From Pleomorphomonas sp. NRK KF1 (GTDB taxonomy: Bacteria > Pseudomonadota > Alphaproteobacteria > Rhizobiales > Pleomorphomonadaceae), in NCBI RefSeq assembly GCF_023721755.1, contig NZ_JAMDLH010000005.1, forward strand, positions 1-64,000: a DNA stretch of 64,000 bases, written 5' to 3'. Position numbers and translations under genes: made by a program. Below the pieces are notes generated by a model, which ran no database searches, was not told where the DNA came from, and saw nothing but the letters and a program-made list of their open reading frames with translations. Positions within the stretch are counted from its first letter, which is position 1. Every line of letters starts with the position of its first letter. This document shows, one piece after another, positions 31,494 through 42,565 of the stretch.

Positions 31494-32135
31494 TTACGCC
31501 CTTCGCAGCCCAAGCAGACCCGGCGCCGCGTGCCAGAAGGCCTGCGCGGCGAACCCCATGAACAACAATCCCGATCCCCTGACGATCGCCAATTCGTGCG
31601 CCCGGTAGAAGCGCCGCACCGCCCCGGCGCCGATCACGGCGATCATCACCACGTCGGCGACGAGAAAGCCGAGGAAGGATGCGGCGATGAGCGCCGGCAG
31701 GCTTGCGAACGACAGCGTGTCGGCAACACTGCCGACCAGCGCCGTGAAGGTGGCGAGCGCCACCGGATACCCCTTGGGATTGGTGAGGCCGAAGATCAGC
31801 CCCCTTCTGAACGGCCGCTCGACCGCCATCACTGCCCGCCCCTCGCCGCGCGGCCGAGCGCGAAAGGCGCGCCAGCCGATGAAGGCGAGATAGGCGCCAC
31901 AGACGCAACCGAGCAGGTCGAACACCATCGGCCCCACCACATGCGCGCCCACCAGTGCGATCAGCGCAAGCGTGGTCCACAACGTGTCGCCGGCCAGATG
32001 ACCGACGATGAAGCGGGCGCCGGCACCCCGCCCCTGCCCGGCGCCGATGCCGAGGAGCGCGATGAAGGCCGGACCGGGAATGACGACATAGAGGAAGGCG
32101 GCGACGAAGGCCGAAACGAGAAGCGAAAGCGGCAT
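31494..32135 (-). CDS. LysE family translocator (first copy)
   Basis: 213-aa amino-acid exporter family protein with about six membrane helices. Motifs: YVVIPGPAFIALLGIGAGQGRGAGARFIVGHLAGD near the N-terminus (the LysE GPxxxxV..G.. motif) and GLTNPKGYPVALATFTALVG, the NPK block in the middle. Start ATG 32135 gives the normal family length; the frame upstream to 32297 is not family-like. Amino-acid or homoserine-lactone export is possible, and the substrate is not predictable. A second copy lies at 40347-40985. Confidence 0.88.
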   Translation of the reverse strand: MPLSLLVSAFVAAFLYVVIPGPAFIALLGIGAGQGRGAGARFIVGHLAGDTLWTTLALIALVGAHVVGPMVFDLLGCVCGAYLAFIGWRAFRARPRGEGRAVMAVERPFRRGLIFGLTNPKGYPVALATFTALVGSVADTLSFASLPALIAASFLGFLVADVVMIAVIGAGAVRRFYRAHELAIVRGSGLLFMGFAAQAFWHAAPGLLGLRRA

Positions 32136-32401
32136 GGAAGACGACGAGCCCTCTGGCGGGAGACGATGGAGCTTCCCGCAAATCGCCGCGCCGCGCAATC
32201 GCCGGGCTGCCGATAAGCTAGGCAACAGAGTTGGCACTCTTGTCATCGCCGGTTCCCGCTGACTCGCGTCATTTTCGGCAATGCGCTTTACCCGCAATTA
32301 ATCGGCGAGGACGATGCTTGGGGCGATGAAAGCCGGTCGGGAGGAGACGGCGCGCCGACGTGGGCGCGACGCCGGGCCGGGTCACTCGGGGGAGTGTCTA
32401 A

Positions 32402-34396
32402 ATGCCAAAGTTCAGGTTCAAGGGATTCGCGATCGGATCGCGGTTCCGCATTGCAACGAAGGTGTTCGCCTTCGGACTGTTCTCGCTCCTGTCCCTCGCT
32501 GTCATCGGCGGGCTCTACATGACGCAGGACATCAACGCCAACGCCTATCGCCAGCGCGCGGCCAGCGCCCGCATCAATGCCGATCTGGCCGGCACGCTGC
32601 AGACCACCACATTGCAGCTCCGCCGCGCCGAAATCGAGTTCCTGTTCACCGGCAACGAGCGCTACTCGGGCCTCCACGGCGACCTGACGCGCATGACCGG
32701 CTCGACCATCCAGCAGCTTGAGGCGCGCATCAAGGCGACCGACCCGTCGAAGGCGTCCAACGTGGCCGAGATCAAGGCCGGCCTGGAGGAGTATGGCTCG
32801 TCCTTCAAGGCCATCCTGGACATCAAGAAGCAGCTCGGCCTCTACCCGCAGCAGGGCGTCAACGGAGCGCTCCTGAAGTCCAGCCAGGCGGTGACCGATC
32901 TTCTCGCTGCCAATCCCTCGCCGGACCTCGCGGCATTGTTCGCGACCATGCGGACCCAGGAAAAGGACTTCATGCTGAAGAGCGATCCGCAGGCCTTCAC
33001 CGCCTTCGGCAAGACGTCCATGGACTTCACCCGCGCGCTGGCCCGCAGCCCGCTCCCCGCCGACGCCAAGGCTTCGCTCGGCAAGGCCGCCGAGGAATAC
33101 ACCGCCAATGTCGGTCAATGGGTTGCGCTGCAGCAGAAGTTCCTCAGCATCTACCAGCAGCTTTCCAACGGCTACAAGTCGCTGGAACCGCAGCTCGACA
33201 ACCTGGTCTCGATGATTCGCAGCGTCGACACCGCCGCCTCCACGTCGGAAATCCGAGCCCGCCGCGAGGCCAGGGATCAGCTCATGATGGTGTTTGGCGT
33301 CATCATGGCGATGACGCTGGTGTTCGGCTGGCTGCTGGCGCGCGGCATCGTCAAGCCGATCGGCCGCATCACCACCGCCATGAAGGCGGTCGCCGCCGGC
33401 GATCGCGACGTGACCATTCCTTACGCCGACCATCGCAACGAGGTCGGCGACATGGCGCGGACGCTCGACGTCTTCGCCAAGGGACTGTCGGAAACCGAAA
33501 GGCTGAGGGCCGAGCAGGGCGAGAACGATCGCATCGCCGCCGAGCGTCAGCTCCAGGAGCGACAGGCGCTCGCCGACGCCTTCCAGTCGACCATGGGTGC
33601 ACTGGCCGATCGCTTCGCCCGCTCGTCGGCCGAAGTGGCGGAAGCCGCCCGCGAGCTGTCCGAGACCGCCGACGCCACCTCAGGTCGCGCCCAGTCGGTG
33701 ACAGGCGCCGCCGAAACCGCCGCGTCCAATGTGCAGACCGTCGCCGCGGGCGCCGAGGAGCTCACCGCCTCGATTCGCGAGATCAACGTGCAGGTCTCCA
33801 AGTCGGCCGGTGTTGCCGAGGAGGCTGCCGCCGAGGCATCGCGGACCGAGGCCAAGGTGCGGGCGCTGACCGACGCCGCCGTCCGCATCGGCGACGTGGT
33901 CAACCTGATCCGGGCCATCGCCGAACAGACCAACCTCCTCGCCCTCAACGCCACCATCGAGGCGGCGCGAGCGGGCGATGCCGGCAAGGGCTTCGCCGTC
34001 GTCGCTTCGGAAGTGAAGCAGCTGGCCGCCCAGACGGCCAAGGCCACCGACGAGATCGGCTCCAAGATCGGCGAGATCCAGGAGGCGACCAACGAGACGG
34101 TGACGGCCATCGGCCGCATCACCTCGACCATCTCGACGATCCGCGAGGTCACCGCCTCCATCGCCGGCGCCGTCGAGGAACAGGGCGCGGCCACCGACGA
34201 GATCGCCCAGAACACCCAGCGGGCCGCCGAGGGCACGCAGACGGTGACGGGCTCCATCGCCGGTGTCGGCGAAGCCGCCGAACTGACCGGCCGCGCCTCG
34301 ACGCACCTGATGTCGCTGTCGAGCGAGCTCGAACACCAGTCCGCCGACCTCCAGAGCGAGGTCAGCAAGTTCGTCGACAGCCTGCGCGCGGCATAA
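32402..34396 (+). CDS. Methyl-accepting chemotaxis protein
   Basis: 664-aa transmembrane chemoreceptor. First membrane segment at about 21-42 ([21 protein letters not shown]), a periplasmic helical-bundle sensor (about 43-295) rich in [16 protein letters not shown]-type helices, second membrane segment at about 297-318, HAMP domain ([25 protein letters not shown]), and the cytoplasmic signalling hairpin with the tip [20 protein letters not shown]. No CheR-binding pentapeptide at the C-terminus. No che genes are near, so it works with a chemotaxis system elsewhere. The ligand cannot be predicted. Confidence 0.95.
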   Translation: MPKFRFKGFAIGSRFRIATKVFAFGLFSLLSLAVIGGLYMTQDINANAYRQRAASARINADLAGTLQTTTLQLRRAEIEFLFTGNERYSGLHGDLTRMTGSTIQQLEARIKATDPSKASNVAEIKAGLEEYGSSFKAILDIKKQLGLYPQQGVNGALLKSSQAVTDLLAANPSPDLAALFATMRTQEKDFMLKSDPQAFTAFGKTSMDFTRALARSPLPADAKASLGKAAEEYTANVGQWVALQQKFLSIYQQLSNGYKSLEPQLDNLVSMIRSVDTAASTSEIRARREARDQLMMVFGVIMAMTLVFGWLLARGIVKPIGRITTAMKAVAAGDRDVTIPYADHRNEVGDMARTLDVFAKGLSETERLRAEQGENDRIAAERQLQERQALADAFQSTMGALADRFARSSAEVAEAARELSETADATSGRAQSVTGAAETAASNVQTVAAGAEELTASIREINVQVSKSAGVAEEAAAEASRTEAKVRALTDAAVRIGDVVNLIRAIAEQTNLLALNATIEAARAGDAGKGFAVVASEVKQLAAQTAKATDEIGSKIGEIQEATNETVTAIGRITSTISTIREVTASIAGAVEEQGAATDEIAQNTQRAAEGTQTVTGSIAGVGEAAELTGRASTHLMSLSSELEHQSADLQSEVSKFVDSLRAA

Positions 34397-34415
34397 GCGC
34401 CGCATCTAGAGAAGA

Positions 34416-34455
34416 GGAAAGGCCCGCTCCGATGTCCGTCGGAGCGGGCCTTTCC
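34416..34455. terminator. Bidirectional terminator between MCP gene and argG
   Basis: Perfect 17-bp stem GGAAAGGCCCGCTCCGA (34416-34432) / TCGGAGCGGGCCTTTCC (34439-34455) with a 6-nt loop between two converging genes. Either strand ends in a CCTTTCC tract, so it can serve both. Confidence 0.8.
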
Positions 34456-34476
34456 TTAGGCAAGACTCAGAACATC

Positions 34477-35697
<1,221 letters not shown>

Positions 35698-35873
35698 GGA
35701 AACTCCGTGGAGATGAAAGCCGCGGCGGTCGGTGGGAGGCTGGCCGGCGGCTCGAAATGATCGCCGGCAATTTAACCGACTATGACAGCCGCGCAAGGCT
35801 GGAGATTCGTCATTTGCCGGCCATGATCGCACCTGATAAACCCGGCCACCCAGCTAGCCGAGCCGAGCCGAGC

Positions 35874-37328
35874 ATGACCGAGCCCCAACTGACTTCCGAC
35901 AGAGACTGGACGAGGCTGACCCTTCTGGTCATCGCCTCGTTTCTGGCGCTCCGCCTCATCGCCCTCTTCCTGAGTGGTTTCGAGCTCACCTACGACGAGG
36001 CCCAGTACTGGGCCTGGTCGCGCGATCTCGCCTTCGGCTACTTCACCAAGCCCGGCCTCATCGCCTGGCTGATCCGCGGCACGACCGAGATCTGCGGCAA
36101 CGGCGTCGCCTGCGTGCGGACGCCGGCGCCGCTTCTGCATGCGGCAGCCGCCTGGTTCGTCTTTCTCGCCGCCCGCCGGCTTTACGATTATCGCATCGGC
36201 TTCTGGAGCGCCCTCGCCTACGTGTCGATGCCGGCCGTCAGCCTGTCGTCGCTGATCCTCAACACCGACGTGCCCTTGCTGTTCTTCTGGTGCGTCGGCC
36301 TGCATGCGACGGTCCGGTTCGTCGAAAAGGCCTCGCTCCCGCGCGCCCTCTATCTCGCCGGCGCCGTCGCCATCGGCCTCAACGCCAAATACGCGATGAT
36401 CTACCTGCCCGCCTCACTGCTGGTCTATTTCCTGGTGGCCGCCGAGCGACGGCCGCTCTTGCGGAGCGGCGCCACCTGGGTGGCGCTTTTCGGGGGGCTC
36501 GCAGGCTTCCTCCCCAACCTGATCTGGAACGCCCAGAACGGTTTCGTCACCTTCCACCACACTGGCGACAACGCCGGCTGGGAGGCGATCGGCTTCAAGC
36601 TCGGCAAGATCTTCGAATATCTCGGCGGCCAGGCCGCCATCCCCGGACCGATCCTGTTCGCCGTCGCCGTTCTCGCGGCCGTTCTCGGCTGGCGTTCGAC
36701 CAAACCGGCCGCCGACCGGCTGATGATGTGGCTGAGCCTGCCGATCCTGATCGTCATCGGCGTCAATGCCGCCTTCGCCAAGCTGCACGGCAACTGGGCC
36801 GCGACGGCCTTTCCCGCCCTCGTCATCTTCGCCAGCGCCGTGCTCGTCGACACTCGCTGGCGCGGCCTTCTGAAGCTGTCGGTAGCGATCAACGCGGCCG
36901 CGGCCGTCGGCCTCGCCATCGGCACCAGCCTCGTCGGCCACGTGACGCTGCCGGCAAAGCCGGCGCAGCTTCATCGTCTGCTGCACTGGTCGGACTATGG
37001 CGACAAGCTCGCCGCCGCCGCCCGGGCGGCCGGCGTCAGCACCGTCGTCACCGTCGAGCGCCCGATGACCTCGGAAACGCTTTACGAGTTGCGCGACAGC
37101 GGACTTTCCGTCCGCGCCTATGTTGCCCCTGGCGCTGCGCCGGCGGATCAGTTCGAGATGACCATCCCCTACGATCCCGCCACGCACGGGCCGGCGCTCC
37201 TCGTCACCGAGATAGATCCGGCGACGCTCGGCATCGCACCGGAACGGATCGAGCCACTCGGCGCCCTCGAAACCCGCATCTACAAGGCGAGAGACGGCCG
37301 CATGCCGATCTACCGCATCGACCGTTGA
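35874..37328 (+). CDS. Glycosyltransferase family 39 (polyprenol-phosphate sugar transferase, ArnT/PMT-like)
   Basis: 484-aa polytopic membrane enzyme with about eleven hydrophobic helices. The first loop has the GT-39 catalytic motif LTYDEAQYWAWSRDLAFGYF (Asp-Glu pair about residue 39-40) followed by KPGLIAWLI. A second loop carries NTDVPLLFFW. The C-terminal region is soluble and periplasmic. Family members move a sugar from an undecaprenyl carrier onto lipid A, lipids or proteins; the acceptor is unknown. ATG 35874 is the first Met that fits homologues, but the frame is open upstream. DUF1232 follows 31 bp after. Confidence 0.85.
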   Translation: MTEPQLTSDRDWTRLTLLVIASFLALRLIALFLSGFELTYDEAQYWAWSRDLAFGYFTKPGLIAWLIRGTTEICGNGVACVRTPAPLLHAAAAWFVFLAARRLYDYRIGFWSALAYVSMPAVSLSSLILNTDVPLLFFWCVGLHATVRFVEKASLPRALYLAGAVAIGLNAKYAMIYLPASLLVYFLVAAERRPLLRSGATWVALFGGLAGFLPNLIWNAQNGFVTFHHTGDNAGWEAIGFKLGKIFEYLGGQAAIPGPILFAVAVLAAVLGWRSTKPAADRLMMWLSLPILIVIGVNAAFAKLHGNWAATAFPALVIFASAVLVDTRWRGLLKLSVAINAAAAVGLAIGTSLVGHVTLPAKPAQLHRLLHWSDYGDKLAAAARAAGVSTVVTVERPMTSETLYELRDSGLSVRAYVAPGAAPADQFEMTIPYDPATHGPALLVTEIDPATLGIAPERIEPLGALETRIYKARDGRMPIYRIDR

Positions 37329-37359
37329 CAGCGTGGGTTCCGATTCCCATCTCGACCCC

Positions 37360-37737
37360 ATGCGCAAAGCTCATCACCCCGACCCCGAGATCATCGGCCC
37401 GGCCGACGGCCACGAGGCCCGTGTCCGCTCGCGCTTCTGGAAGACGATCAGGAAAGCGATCGCCTCCATTCCATTCCTAGACGAGGTCGTGGCGGCCTAT
37501 TATTGCGCCCTCGATCCGGAAACGCCGGCGCCGGTGCGGGCCACGCTGCTGGCCGCGCTCGCCTATTTCGTGGTGCCGTTCGACATCCTGCCGGACTTCG
37601 TGCTTGGGCTCGGCTTCACCGACGACATCACCGTGCTGATCACGGCAATCGGCATGGTTCGCGGCAACATTGGCGAGCAGCACCGCGCCGCCGCTCGCGC
37701 CGCGCTTGACCGACTCGCGGCGGAAAAGACCGGATAA
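37360..37737 (+). CDS. DUF1232 (YkvA family) protein
   Basis: 125-aa protein with the DUF1232 core VRATLLAALAYFVVPFDILPDFVLGLGFTDDITVLITAI (about residues 55-95), a short hydrophobic region with the conserved PFDILPD and GFTDD motifs. Function unknown, probably membrane-associated. Start is uncertain: ATG 37360 or GTG 37333, neither with a good ribosome-binding site. The 224-bp gap after it precedes ialB. Confidence 0.8.
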   Translation: MRKAHHPDPEIIGPADGHEARVRSRFWKTIRKAIASIPFLDEVVAAYYCALDPETPAPVRATLLAALAYFVVPFDILPDFVLGLGFTDDITVLITAIGMVRGNIGEQHRAAARAALDRLAAEKTG

Positions 37738-37961
37738 CCCCGCGAAGCGGAAAGGCAACGGGCATCCGGCCGCATTGTCGCCCGATTTCCGGCCAAGCCT
37801 CGCGCCGCGACAACGTGAAGCGTCCATGGCCGCCCTTGCCCGACGGATCGAAACCCCGGAGCAACACTTTGGTAACCATGACGCCTTAACGTTTCCCTAG
37901 GCTTCATGCGGACCGCTTCGGTGGGCCCATACGTGTCCCACGACAAGACCAAGGTGATTAG

Positions 37962-38486
37962 ATGACGAACGCACGCACCCTCGGCTTGGCCGTCGCACTG
38001 CTGCTCGGCGCGACGACCCTCGCTGGCGCCCAGCAGCAGCAGACCAAGGCGCCTACGCCGCTCCAGACGTTCGAGCGCTGGGCCACCTACACCTACAACA
38101 ACGCCGGCGCCAAGGTTTGCTATGCCGCGACGCAGCCGACCGATACGCTGCCGAAGGGCGTCAACCGCGATCCGGTGTTCATGTTCATCACCAATCGTCC
38201 GAAGGAAGGCGTCAAGAACGAGATTTCGGTCATCACCGGCTATCCCTACAAGGAGGGGTCCAAGACCACGGTGAAGATCGGCGACACCACCTTCAGCATG
38301 TACACCAAGGACCAGGGCGCCTGGGTCGAGAACGCCGCCGAGGAAAGCCGCTTCATCAATGCCATGAAGGCTGGCGCCGACATGGTGATCACCGGCACGT
38401 CGCGCCGCGGCACGGTCACCACCGACACCTATTCGCTGAAGGGGGTCAGTGCCGCCCTGAAGCGCATCGACGCCGAGTGCCAGTGA
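37962..38486 (+). CDS. Invasion-associated locus B (IalB) family secreted protein
   Basis: 174-aa periplasmic protein. Signal peptide of about 24 residues (LGLAVALLLGATTLAGA). The mature domain resembles the IalB fold first named in Bartonella: FERWATYTY, KVCYAATQP, FMFITNRPKEGVKNEISVITGYP, TDTYSLKGVSAALKRIDAEC. The two cysteines (in VCY and DAEC) may be joined. The function in free-living species is unknown and does not imply pathogenicity. It is immediately upstream of rlmN, a common order in this class. Confidence 0.88.
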   Translation: MTNARTLGLAVALLLGATTLAGAQQQQTKAPTPLQTFERWATYTYNNAGAKVCYAATQPTDTLPKGVNRDPVFMFITNRPKEGVKNEISVITGYPYKEGSKTTVKIGDTTFSMYTKDQGAWVENAAEESRFINAMKAGADMVITGTSRRGTVTTDTYSLKGVSAALKRIDAECQ

Positions 38487-38526
38487 CATTCCGGCCGGCG
38501 GCGGGAGGTTCCCGAAGCTGCCGGCT

Positions 38527-38554
38527 TTGGCTTTCCGCTGTTTTCTGATATAGG
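38527..38554 (+). promoter_or_regulatory. Candidate rlmN promoter (TTGGCT, 16 bp, TATAGG)
   Basis: TTGGCT (38527-38532), 16 bp, TATAGG (38549-38554), predicted start near 38562 and a leader of roughly 95 nt before the rlmN ATG. It indicates that rlmN has transcription separate from ialB. Confidence 0.55.
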
Positions 38555-38657
38555 TTCGCATAACCGGGAACGGTCGGGACGGTCACGTCCGCGGCCGTTC
38601 TTGCTTTTCGGGCGGACGCTTCCGCCTCGCCATCCCATCAGGACCCATCGAACGCCC

Positions 38658-39905
38658 ATGTCGACCCTCATCGACCACAGCCCTGTTGCCGCCTCCCCCG
38701 CCGCCGCTCCGGAAAAGCCATCGCTCGTCGGCATGACGCGCATCGAGATGGCCAAGGCGCTCCTCGCCATCGGGGTCGAGGAACGGCAACTCAGGATGCG
38801 AGTCACCCAGCTCTGGCACTGGATCTACGTGCGCGGCGTGCGCGAATTCTCGGCGATGACCAACGTCGCCAAGGACCTGCGCGCCCGGCTTGACGCCGCC
38901 TACGTGGTCGGCCGCCCGGAGATCGTCGCCGAGCAGGTTTCGGCCGACGGCACCCGCAAGTGGCTGTTGCGATTCCCCTCGCGCGGCGCCGGCAAGCCGG
39001 TGGAGGTCGAAACCGTCTACATCCCCGAGGAAGGGCGCGGCACGCTTTGCGTCTCCTCGCAGGTCGGTTGCACGCTCAATTGCGCCTTCTGCCACACGGG
39101 AACGCAGATGCTGGTGCGCAACCTGACGGCCGAAGAGATCGTGGCGCAGGTGCTGGTCGCCCGCGACAGGCTCGGCGATTATCCCGACGCCGCGCCCAAC
39201 GCCGAGGCAGCCGTCCCCAGCGAAGGGCGCCTCGTCTCCAACGTCGTCATGATGGGCATGGGCGAGCCGCTCTACAACTTCGACGCAGTCAAGCAGGCGC
39301 TCCACATCATCATGGACGGCGATGGCCTGTCGCTGTCGAAGCGACGCGTGACGCTGTCGACCTCCGGCATGGTGCCGAACATCGCCCGTACCGGCGACGA
39401 GATCGGCTGCATGCTGGCCATCTCGCTCCATGCCGTGCGCGACGATCTTCGCAACGTGCTGGTGCCGATCAACAAGAAGTATCCGCTGAAAGAGCTGATG
39501 GACGCCTGCCGCGCCTATCCTGGCCTGTCGAATGCGCGGCGCATCACCTTCGAATATGTGATGCTGAAGGGCGTCAACGACAGCCTGCAAGACGCCCGCG
39601 ACCTCGTGAAGCTGCTCAAGGGCATTCCGGCCAAGATCAACCTCATCCCCTTCAATCCCTGGCCCGGCACCGTCTACGAGTGCTCCGATTGGGAGACGAT
39701 CGAGGCCTTCGCGCAGTTCGTCAACGACGCCGGCTACGCCTCGCCGATCCGCACGCCGCGCGGCCGCGACATCGCCGCCGCTTGCGGCCAGCTGAAGAGC
39801 GAAAGCGAGCGACTGAGGAAAACCGAACGGCTCAAGCTGGAGATGGGCCTCACCGAAGCCGATCTCGCCATGCGCGCCATGGTGGCCGGCCACGGAGAGG
39901 ATTGA
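38658..39905 (+). CDS. rlmN: Dual-specificity rRNA/tRNA adenine-C2 methyltransferase RlmN
   Basis: 415-aa radical-SAM enzyme methylating A2503 of 23S rRNA and A37 of some tRNAs. The cluster motif CTLNCAFC (CX3CX2C) is followed by [17 protein letters not shown]. Other landmarks are [50 protein letters not shown] and the second catalytic Cys near the C-terminus in [12 protein letters not shown]. Start ATG 38658 is family-like; the frame upstream to 38601 is not. Its stop overlaps the start of the next gene (TGATG). Confidence 0.97.
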   Translation: MSTLIDHSPVAASPAAAPEKPSLVGMTRIEMAKALLAIGVEERQLRMRVTQLWHWIYVRGVREFSAMTNVAKDLRARLDAAYVVGRPEIVAEQVSADGTRKWLLRFPSRGAGKPVEVETVYIPEEGRGTLCVSSQVGCTLNCAFCHTGTQMLVRNLTAEEIVAQVLVARDRLGDYPDAAPNAEAAVPSEGRLVSNVVMMGMGEPLYNFDAVKQALHIIMDGDGLSLSKRRVTLSTSGMVPNIARTGDEIGCMLAISLHAVRDDLRNVLVPINKKYPLKELMDACRAYPGLSNARRITFEYVMLKGVNDSLQDARDLVKLLKGIPAKINLIPFNPWPGTVYECSDWETIEAFAQFVNDAGYASPIRTPRGRDIAAACGQLKSESERLRKTERLKLEMGLTEADLAMRAMVAGHGED

Positions 39906-40363
39906 TGCGGGCGATCGGCCGGATCTTCGCCGCGCTGATCGGCTTCATCCTGGCGGTGACCGCCGCGGCGGTGTTCATGCTGGCCGCCTCGGTCGGCTTC
40001 ATGCCGGCCGACCCTGCTGACAGCGCGTGGTTCTGGACCAATTTCGGCGTCCACGCGGCCGTTACCGCCAGCTATCTCGGCGCCATGGCGCTCGCCCCCT
40101 GGGCGGTGGTCATCCTGATCGCCGAGGTGTTCCGCCTGCGCACCGCCCTTATCTACCTTCTGGCTGGCGGCCTTCTCGGCGTGCTGCCGTCCCTCGGCCT
40201 GGCGCCGATGATGCGATCCATGGAAGGCGAGCCGCGCCAGATCGCCATCCTCGTCGCTGCCGGTTTCGTCGGCGGCTTCGTCTACTGGCTGACGGCCGGC
40301 CGCATGGCCGGCATCGATGGCGTGTTCCTGACCCGGGCGCGCGAGCCTAAAGACGGGCAGTGA
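39905..40363 (+). CDS. Hypothetical four-helix membrane protein
   Basis: 152-aa protein translationally coupled to rlmN (overlap of one base). About four hydrophobic segments: residues 8-29, 45-70, 78-99 and 112-130. Charged residues flank the helices but no catalytic motif is visible. The family is unrecognised; rlmN coupling suggests it is expressed constitutively. Its 3' end overlaps the convergent LysE gene by 17 bp. Confidence 0.8.
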   Translation: MRAIGRIFAALIGFILAVTAAAVFMLAASVGFMPADPADSAWFWTNFGVHAAVTASYLGAMALAPWAVVILIAEVFRLRTALIYLLAGGLLGVLPSLGLAPMMRSMEGEPRQIAILVAAGFVGGFVYWLTAGRMAGIDGVFLTRAREPKDGQ

Positions 40364-40985
40364 CCAGCCGGACCGCGAAGGCGCCCATGACGCCGGCGAA
40401 CACGTAATCAATGACTCGCATCGCCTTCGGCCGCGCCTTGAGGAAGGCGGCGACGACGCTGGCCCCGAGGATCAGGGGCAGGGTCGACAGCGTCGACACC
40501 ATGAGAAACCACAAGCCGAGGAACAAGAGCTTGCCCTGGGCGGCCGGATCGCCCGGCTCGACGAACTGCGGCAGGAATGTCAGGAAGAACAGCGCCACCT
40601 TGGGGTTCAACACGTTGATGGCAAGCCCCTTGAGATAAAGTCGAGCGGCCGGCTCGGGCGGCAGGGAGCCACCTTCCGGCGCAAAGCGACTGCCGTGCCG
40701 GATGGCGCCCACGGCAACATAAAGCAGATAGAGCGCACCGACGACTTTCAGCACGTCGAAGGCAAGCGGCGAGGCGGCGAGCAGCGCCGCGAGGCCGAAG
40801 GTCACCAGCAGCGTGTGCACGAGAATGCCGGTGCTGGTCCCAAGAAAGGCGGCGATCCCTGCCCGTCTGCCACGCGTGATGGCCGTGCCGACGAACATCG
40901 CCATGTCCGGCCCCGGCGTGTAGTTGAGCGCCAGCACGGCAAGGGTGTAGGCGGCAAGCACGCCGGCTGTCGGCAGAAACTCCAT
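40347..40985 (-). CDS. LysE family translocator (second copy)
   Basis: 212-aa RhtB/LysE exporter with about six membrane helices. The N-terminal motif YTPGPDMAMFVGTAITRGRRAGIAAFLG and the NPKVALFFLTFLPQFV block are both the standard RhtB-type forms, closer to the family consensus than the copy at 31494. Start ATG 40985 is chosen as typical length. Overlaps the gene at 39905 by 17 bp at the 3' ends. Confidence 0.92.
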   Translation of the reverse strand: MEFLPTAGVLAAYTLAVLALNYTPGPDMAMFVGTAITRGRRAGIAAFLGTSTGILVHTLLVTFGLAALLAASPLAFDVLKVVGALYLLYVAVGAIRHGSRFAPEGGSLPPEPAARLYLKGLAINVLNPKVALFFLTFLPQFVEPGDPAAQGKLLFLGLWFLMVSTLSTLPLILGASVVAAFLKARPKAMRVIDYVFAGVMGAFAVRLVTARL

Positions 40986-41075
40986 TTCGCAACGCTCCAC
41001 GCTGTGGGGATACTGACACTATGGCTCGCCCCGTCTTGACCGCAAGGCGCGACGCAGCGAAAACCGCCTCTCCCA

Positions 41076-41552
41076 ATGAGGACCCGACCGTTGCGTTCCA
41101 TCCTGTTCGTCTGTCTCGGCAACATCTGTCGCTCGCCCACCGCCGAAGGGCTGATGCGGAACCATCTCGCCGCCGCCGGTCTTGCCGATCGCATCCGCGT
41201 CGACAGCGCCGGAACGGGCGGATGGCACACCGGCGATCCGCCGGACCGCCGTGCCATCGCCGCCGCGCGCAAGCATGGCGTCGACCTGACGCCACTGCGT
41301 GCCCGCCAGGTCAGGACGGCCGACTTCTCGGACTTCGACCTGATCGTCGGCATGGACCGGCAGAATGTCGCCGATCTCCGCCGCATCGCTCCGAAGGAAT
41401 CGACGGCGCGCATCGGTCTGTGGCTGGAGGAAGCGCTTGGCCTCGCCCGTGAGGTCCCGGATCCCTATTACGAGGGCGACGGCGCCTTCGATGCCGTGTT
41501 CGATCTTTGCGACCGTGCTGCCCGCGCCTTTGTTGAAAAGCTGCGCGCCTGA
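41076..41552 (+). CDS. Low-molecular-weight protein-tyrosine phosphatase
   Basis: 158-aa cysteine phosphatase. The P-loop CLGNICRSPTAEG (Cys13, Arg19) matches C-X5-R-S. The catalytic acid Asp is in VPDPYYEGDGAFD near the C-terminus. It dephosphorylates phosphotyrosine on proteins or small phosphoesters. No tyrosine kinase or polysaccharide gene is next to it, so the substrate is open. Convergent with thpR, six bases apart. Confidence 0.93.
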   Translation: MRTRPLRSILFVCLGNICRSPTAEGLMRNHLAAAGLADRIRVDSAGTGGWHTGDPPDRRAIAAARKHGVDLTPLRARQVRTADFSDFDLIVGMDRQNVADLRRIAPKESTARIGLWLEEALGLAREVPDPYYEGDGAFDAVFDLCDRAARAFVEKLRA

Positions 41553-41558
41553 CGCCGC

Positions 41559-42098
41559 TCAGGCGGCCAGCGGATAGGCTTCCTCGACAAGATAGGGGCC
41601 ACCACCCACCGAGGCACGCGATGAATAGAGCACGAAGCGGTCGACGGGAAAGCGCGGACCGATGAAATCGCCGTGCTCGGACAGCCAGCGGGCGACATCG
41701 GTCGAGGTCGTGCCCTTGAAGCGAGCAAGGGTGACATGCGGAATGTAGCGCCGCCCTTCGGCCGGCAGGCCCAAACGCTGGATGATGCGCTCGTGCTCGG
41801 CCTGAAGCTCGATCAACTGGTCGGTCGGCTCGACCTTGACGGCCAGCGAATGCGGAACCCGGCCCGAGGCGAAGCAATGCAGCCCCCTGAGGCTGAGCTC
41901 GAAGGGGGGGCGGTAGACGCGGTCGAGCGCCGCCGCCACCTCGTCGGCGGTACGATGATCGATGTCGCCGATGAAGCGCAGCGTCACGTGATAGTTGGCC
42001 GGATCGATCCAGCGGGCACCGGGCAGACCACCTTTCAGGAGCGACAGGTGAAAGCCAGCCGCGGCGGGGATCTCGAGGGCGGTGAACAGCCTGGCCAT
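41559..42098 (-). CDS. thpR: RNA 2',3'-cyclic phosphodiesterase
   Basis: 179-aa 2H phosphoesterase. Both HxT catalytic motifs are intact: HVTLRFIG (about residue 41) and HVTLARFKG (about 123). The family hydrolyses 2',3'-cyclic phosphates on RNA ends. Start ATG 42098 (MARLFTALEIPAAAGFHL) matches homologues; the open frame upstream to 42176 does not. Confidence 0.92.
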   Translation of the reverse strand: MARLFTALEIPAAAGFHLSLLKGGLPGARWIDPANYHVTLRFIGDIDHRTADEVAAALDRVYRPPFELSLRGLHCFASGRVPHSLAVKVEPTDQLIELQAEHERIIQRLGLPAEGRRYIPHVTLARFKGTTSTDVARWLSEHGDFIGPRFPVDRFVLYSSRASVGGGPYLVEEAYPLAA

Positions 42099-42220
42099 GG
42101 CAACCTCGTCGGCTTTGCCGCCCGGATCGGCCCTCGGGAAGGGAATCGCCGGACCGGGCGGAAGAAGGGCAGTCAAAGGGTCGAACGAAGGCTAACCCGG
42201 ATGCAAGCCCTTTTGTTCGC

Positions 42221-42248
42221 TTGGCCGTGCCGCCGGCGCGATTATATA
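42221..42248 (+). promoter_or_regulatory. Candidate promoter of the 45-aa membrane protein gene
   Basis: TTGGCC (42221-42226), 16 bp, TATATA (42243-42248); start near 42256. Because RNA would begin downstream of the in-frame ATG at 42221, it supports ATG 42278 as the true start of the small gene. Confidence 0.5.
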
Positions 42249-42277
42249 CAGGCGAGAGCAGTCAACGGGCCGGAGCC

Positions 42278-42415
42278 ATGCAGTTCGACGACCCCGCCAA
42301 CGATAACGACGATCCCGACGTCATCTTCGCGCGCAAGATCGCGCGAGGCCTCGCACTGGTGCTGGCCGTCGGCCTCTGCGCCTATCTCGCGGTCACCTAT
42401 ATCCTGCCTGTCTGA
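42278..42415 (+). CDS. Small single-pass membrane protein, 45 aa
   Basis: 45-aa product beginning MQFDDPANDNDDPDVIFARKIARG with one hydrophobic helix (LALVLAVGLCAYLAVTYIL, residues 25-43). The acidic head and single helix resemble small uncharacterised proteins of alphaproteobacteria. GGAG sits just before ATG 42278, and a promoter is readable at 42221-42248. Function unknown. The argC gene starts 150 bp downstream. Confidence 0.65.
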   Translation: MQFDDPANDNDDPDVIFARKIARGLALVLAVGLCAYLAVTYILPV

Positions 42416-42565
42416 ACCCGGCCGCTTTGCCATGGCGGCGCCGTTCAAGGCGCATGACAGCGGCGGCCGATGATGATAAAGCCTCTCGGCACTCCGCCCG
42501 GCGCCCCGCCGCGGCGGACTTTCCAACGTGTTCCGGCTGCGGCCGGCCAACTCCGGGCACCGATC

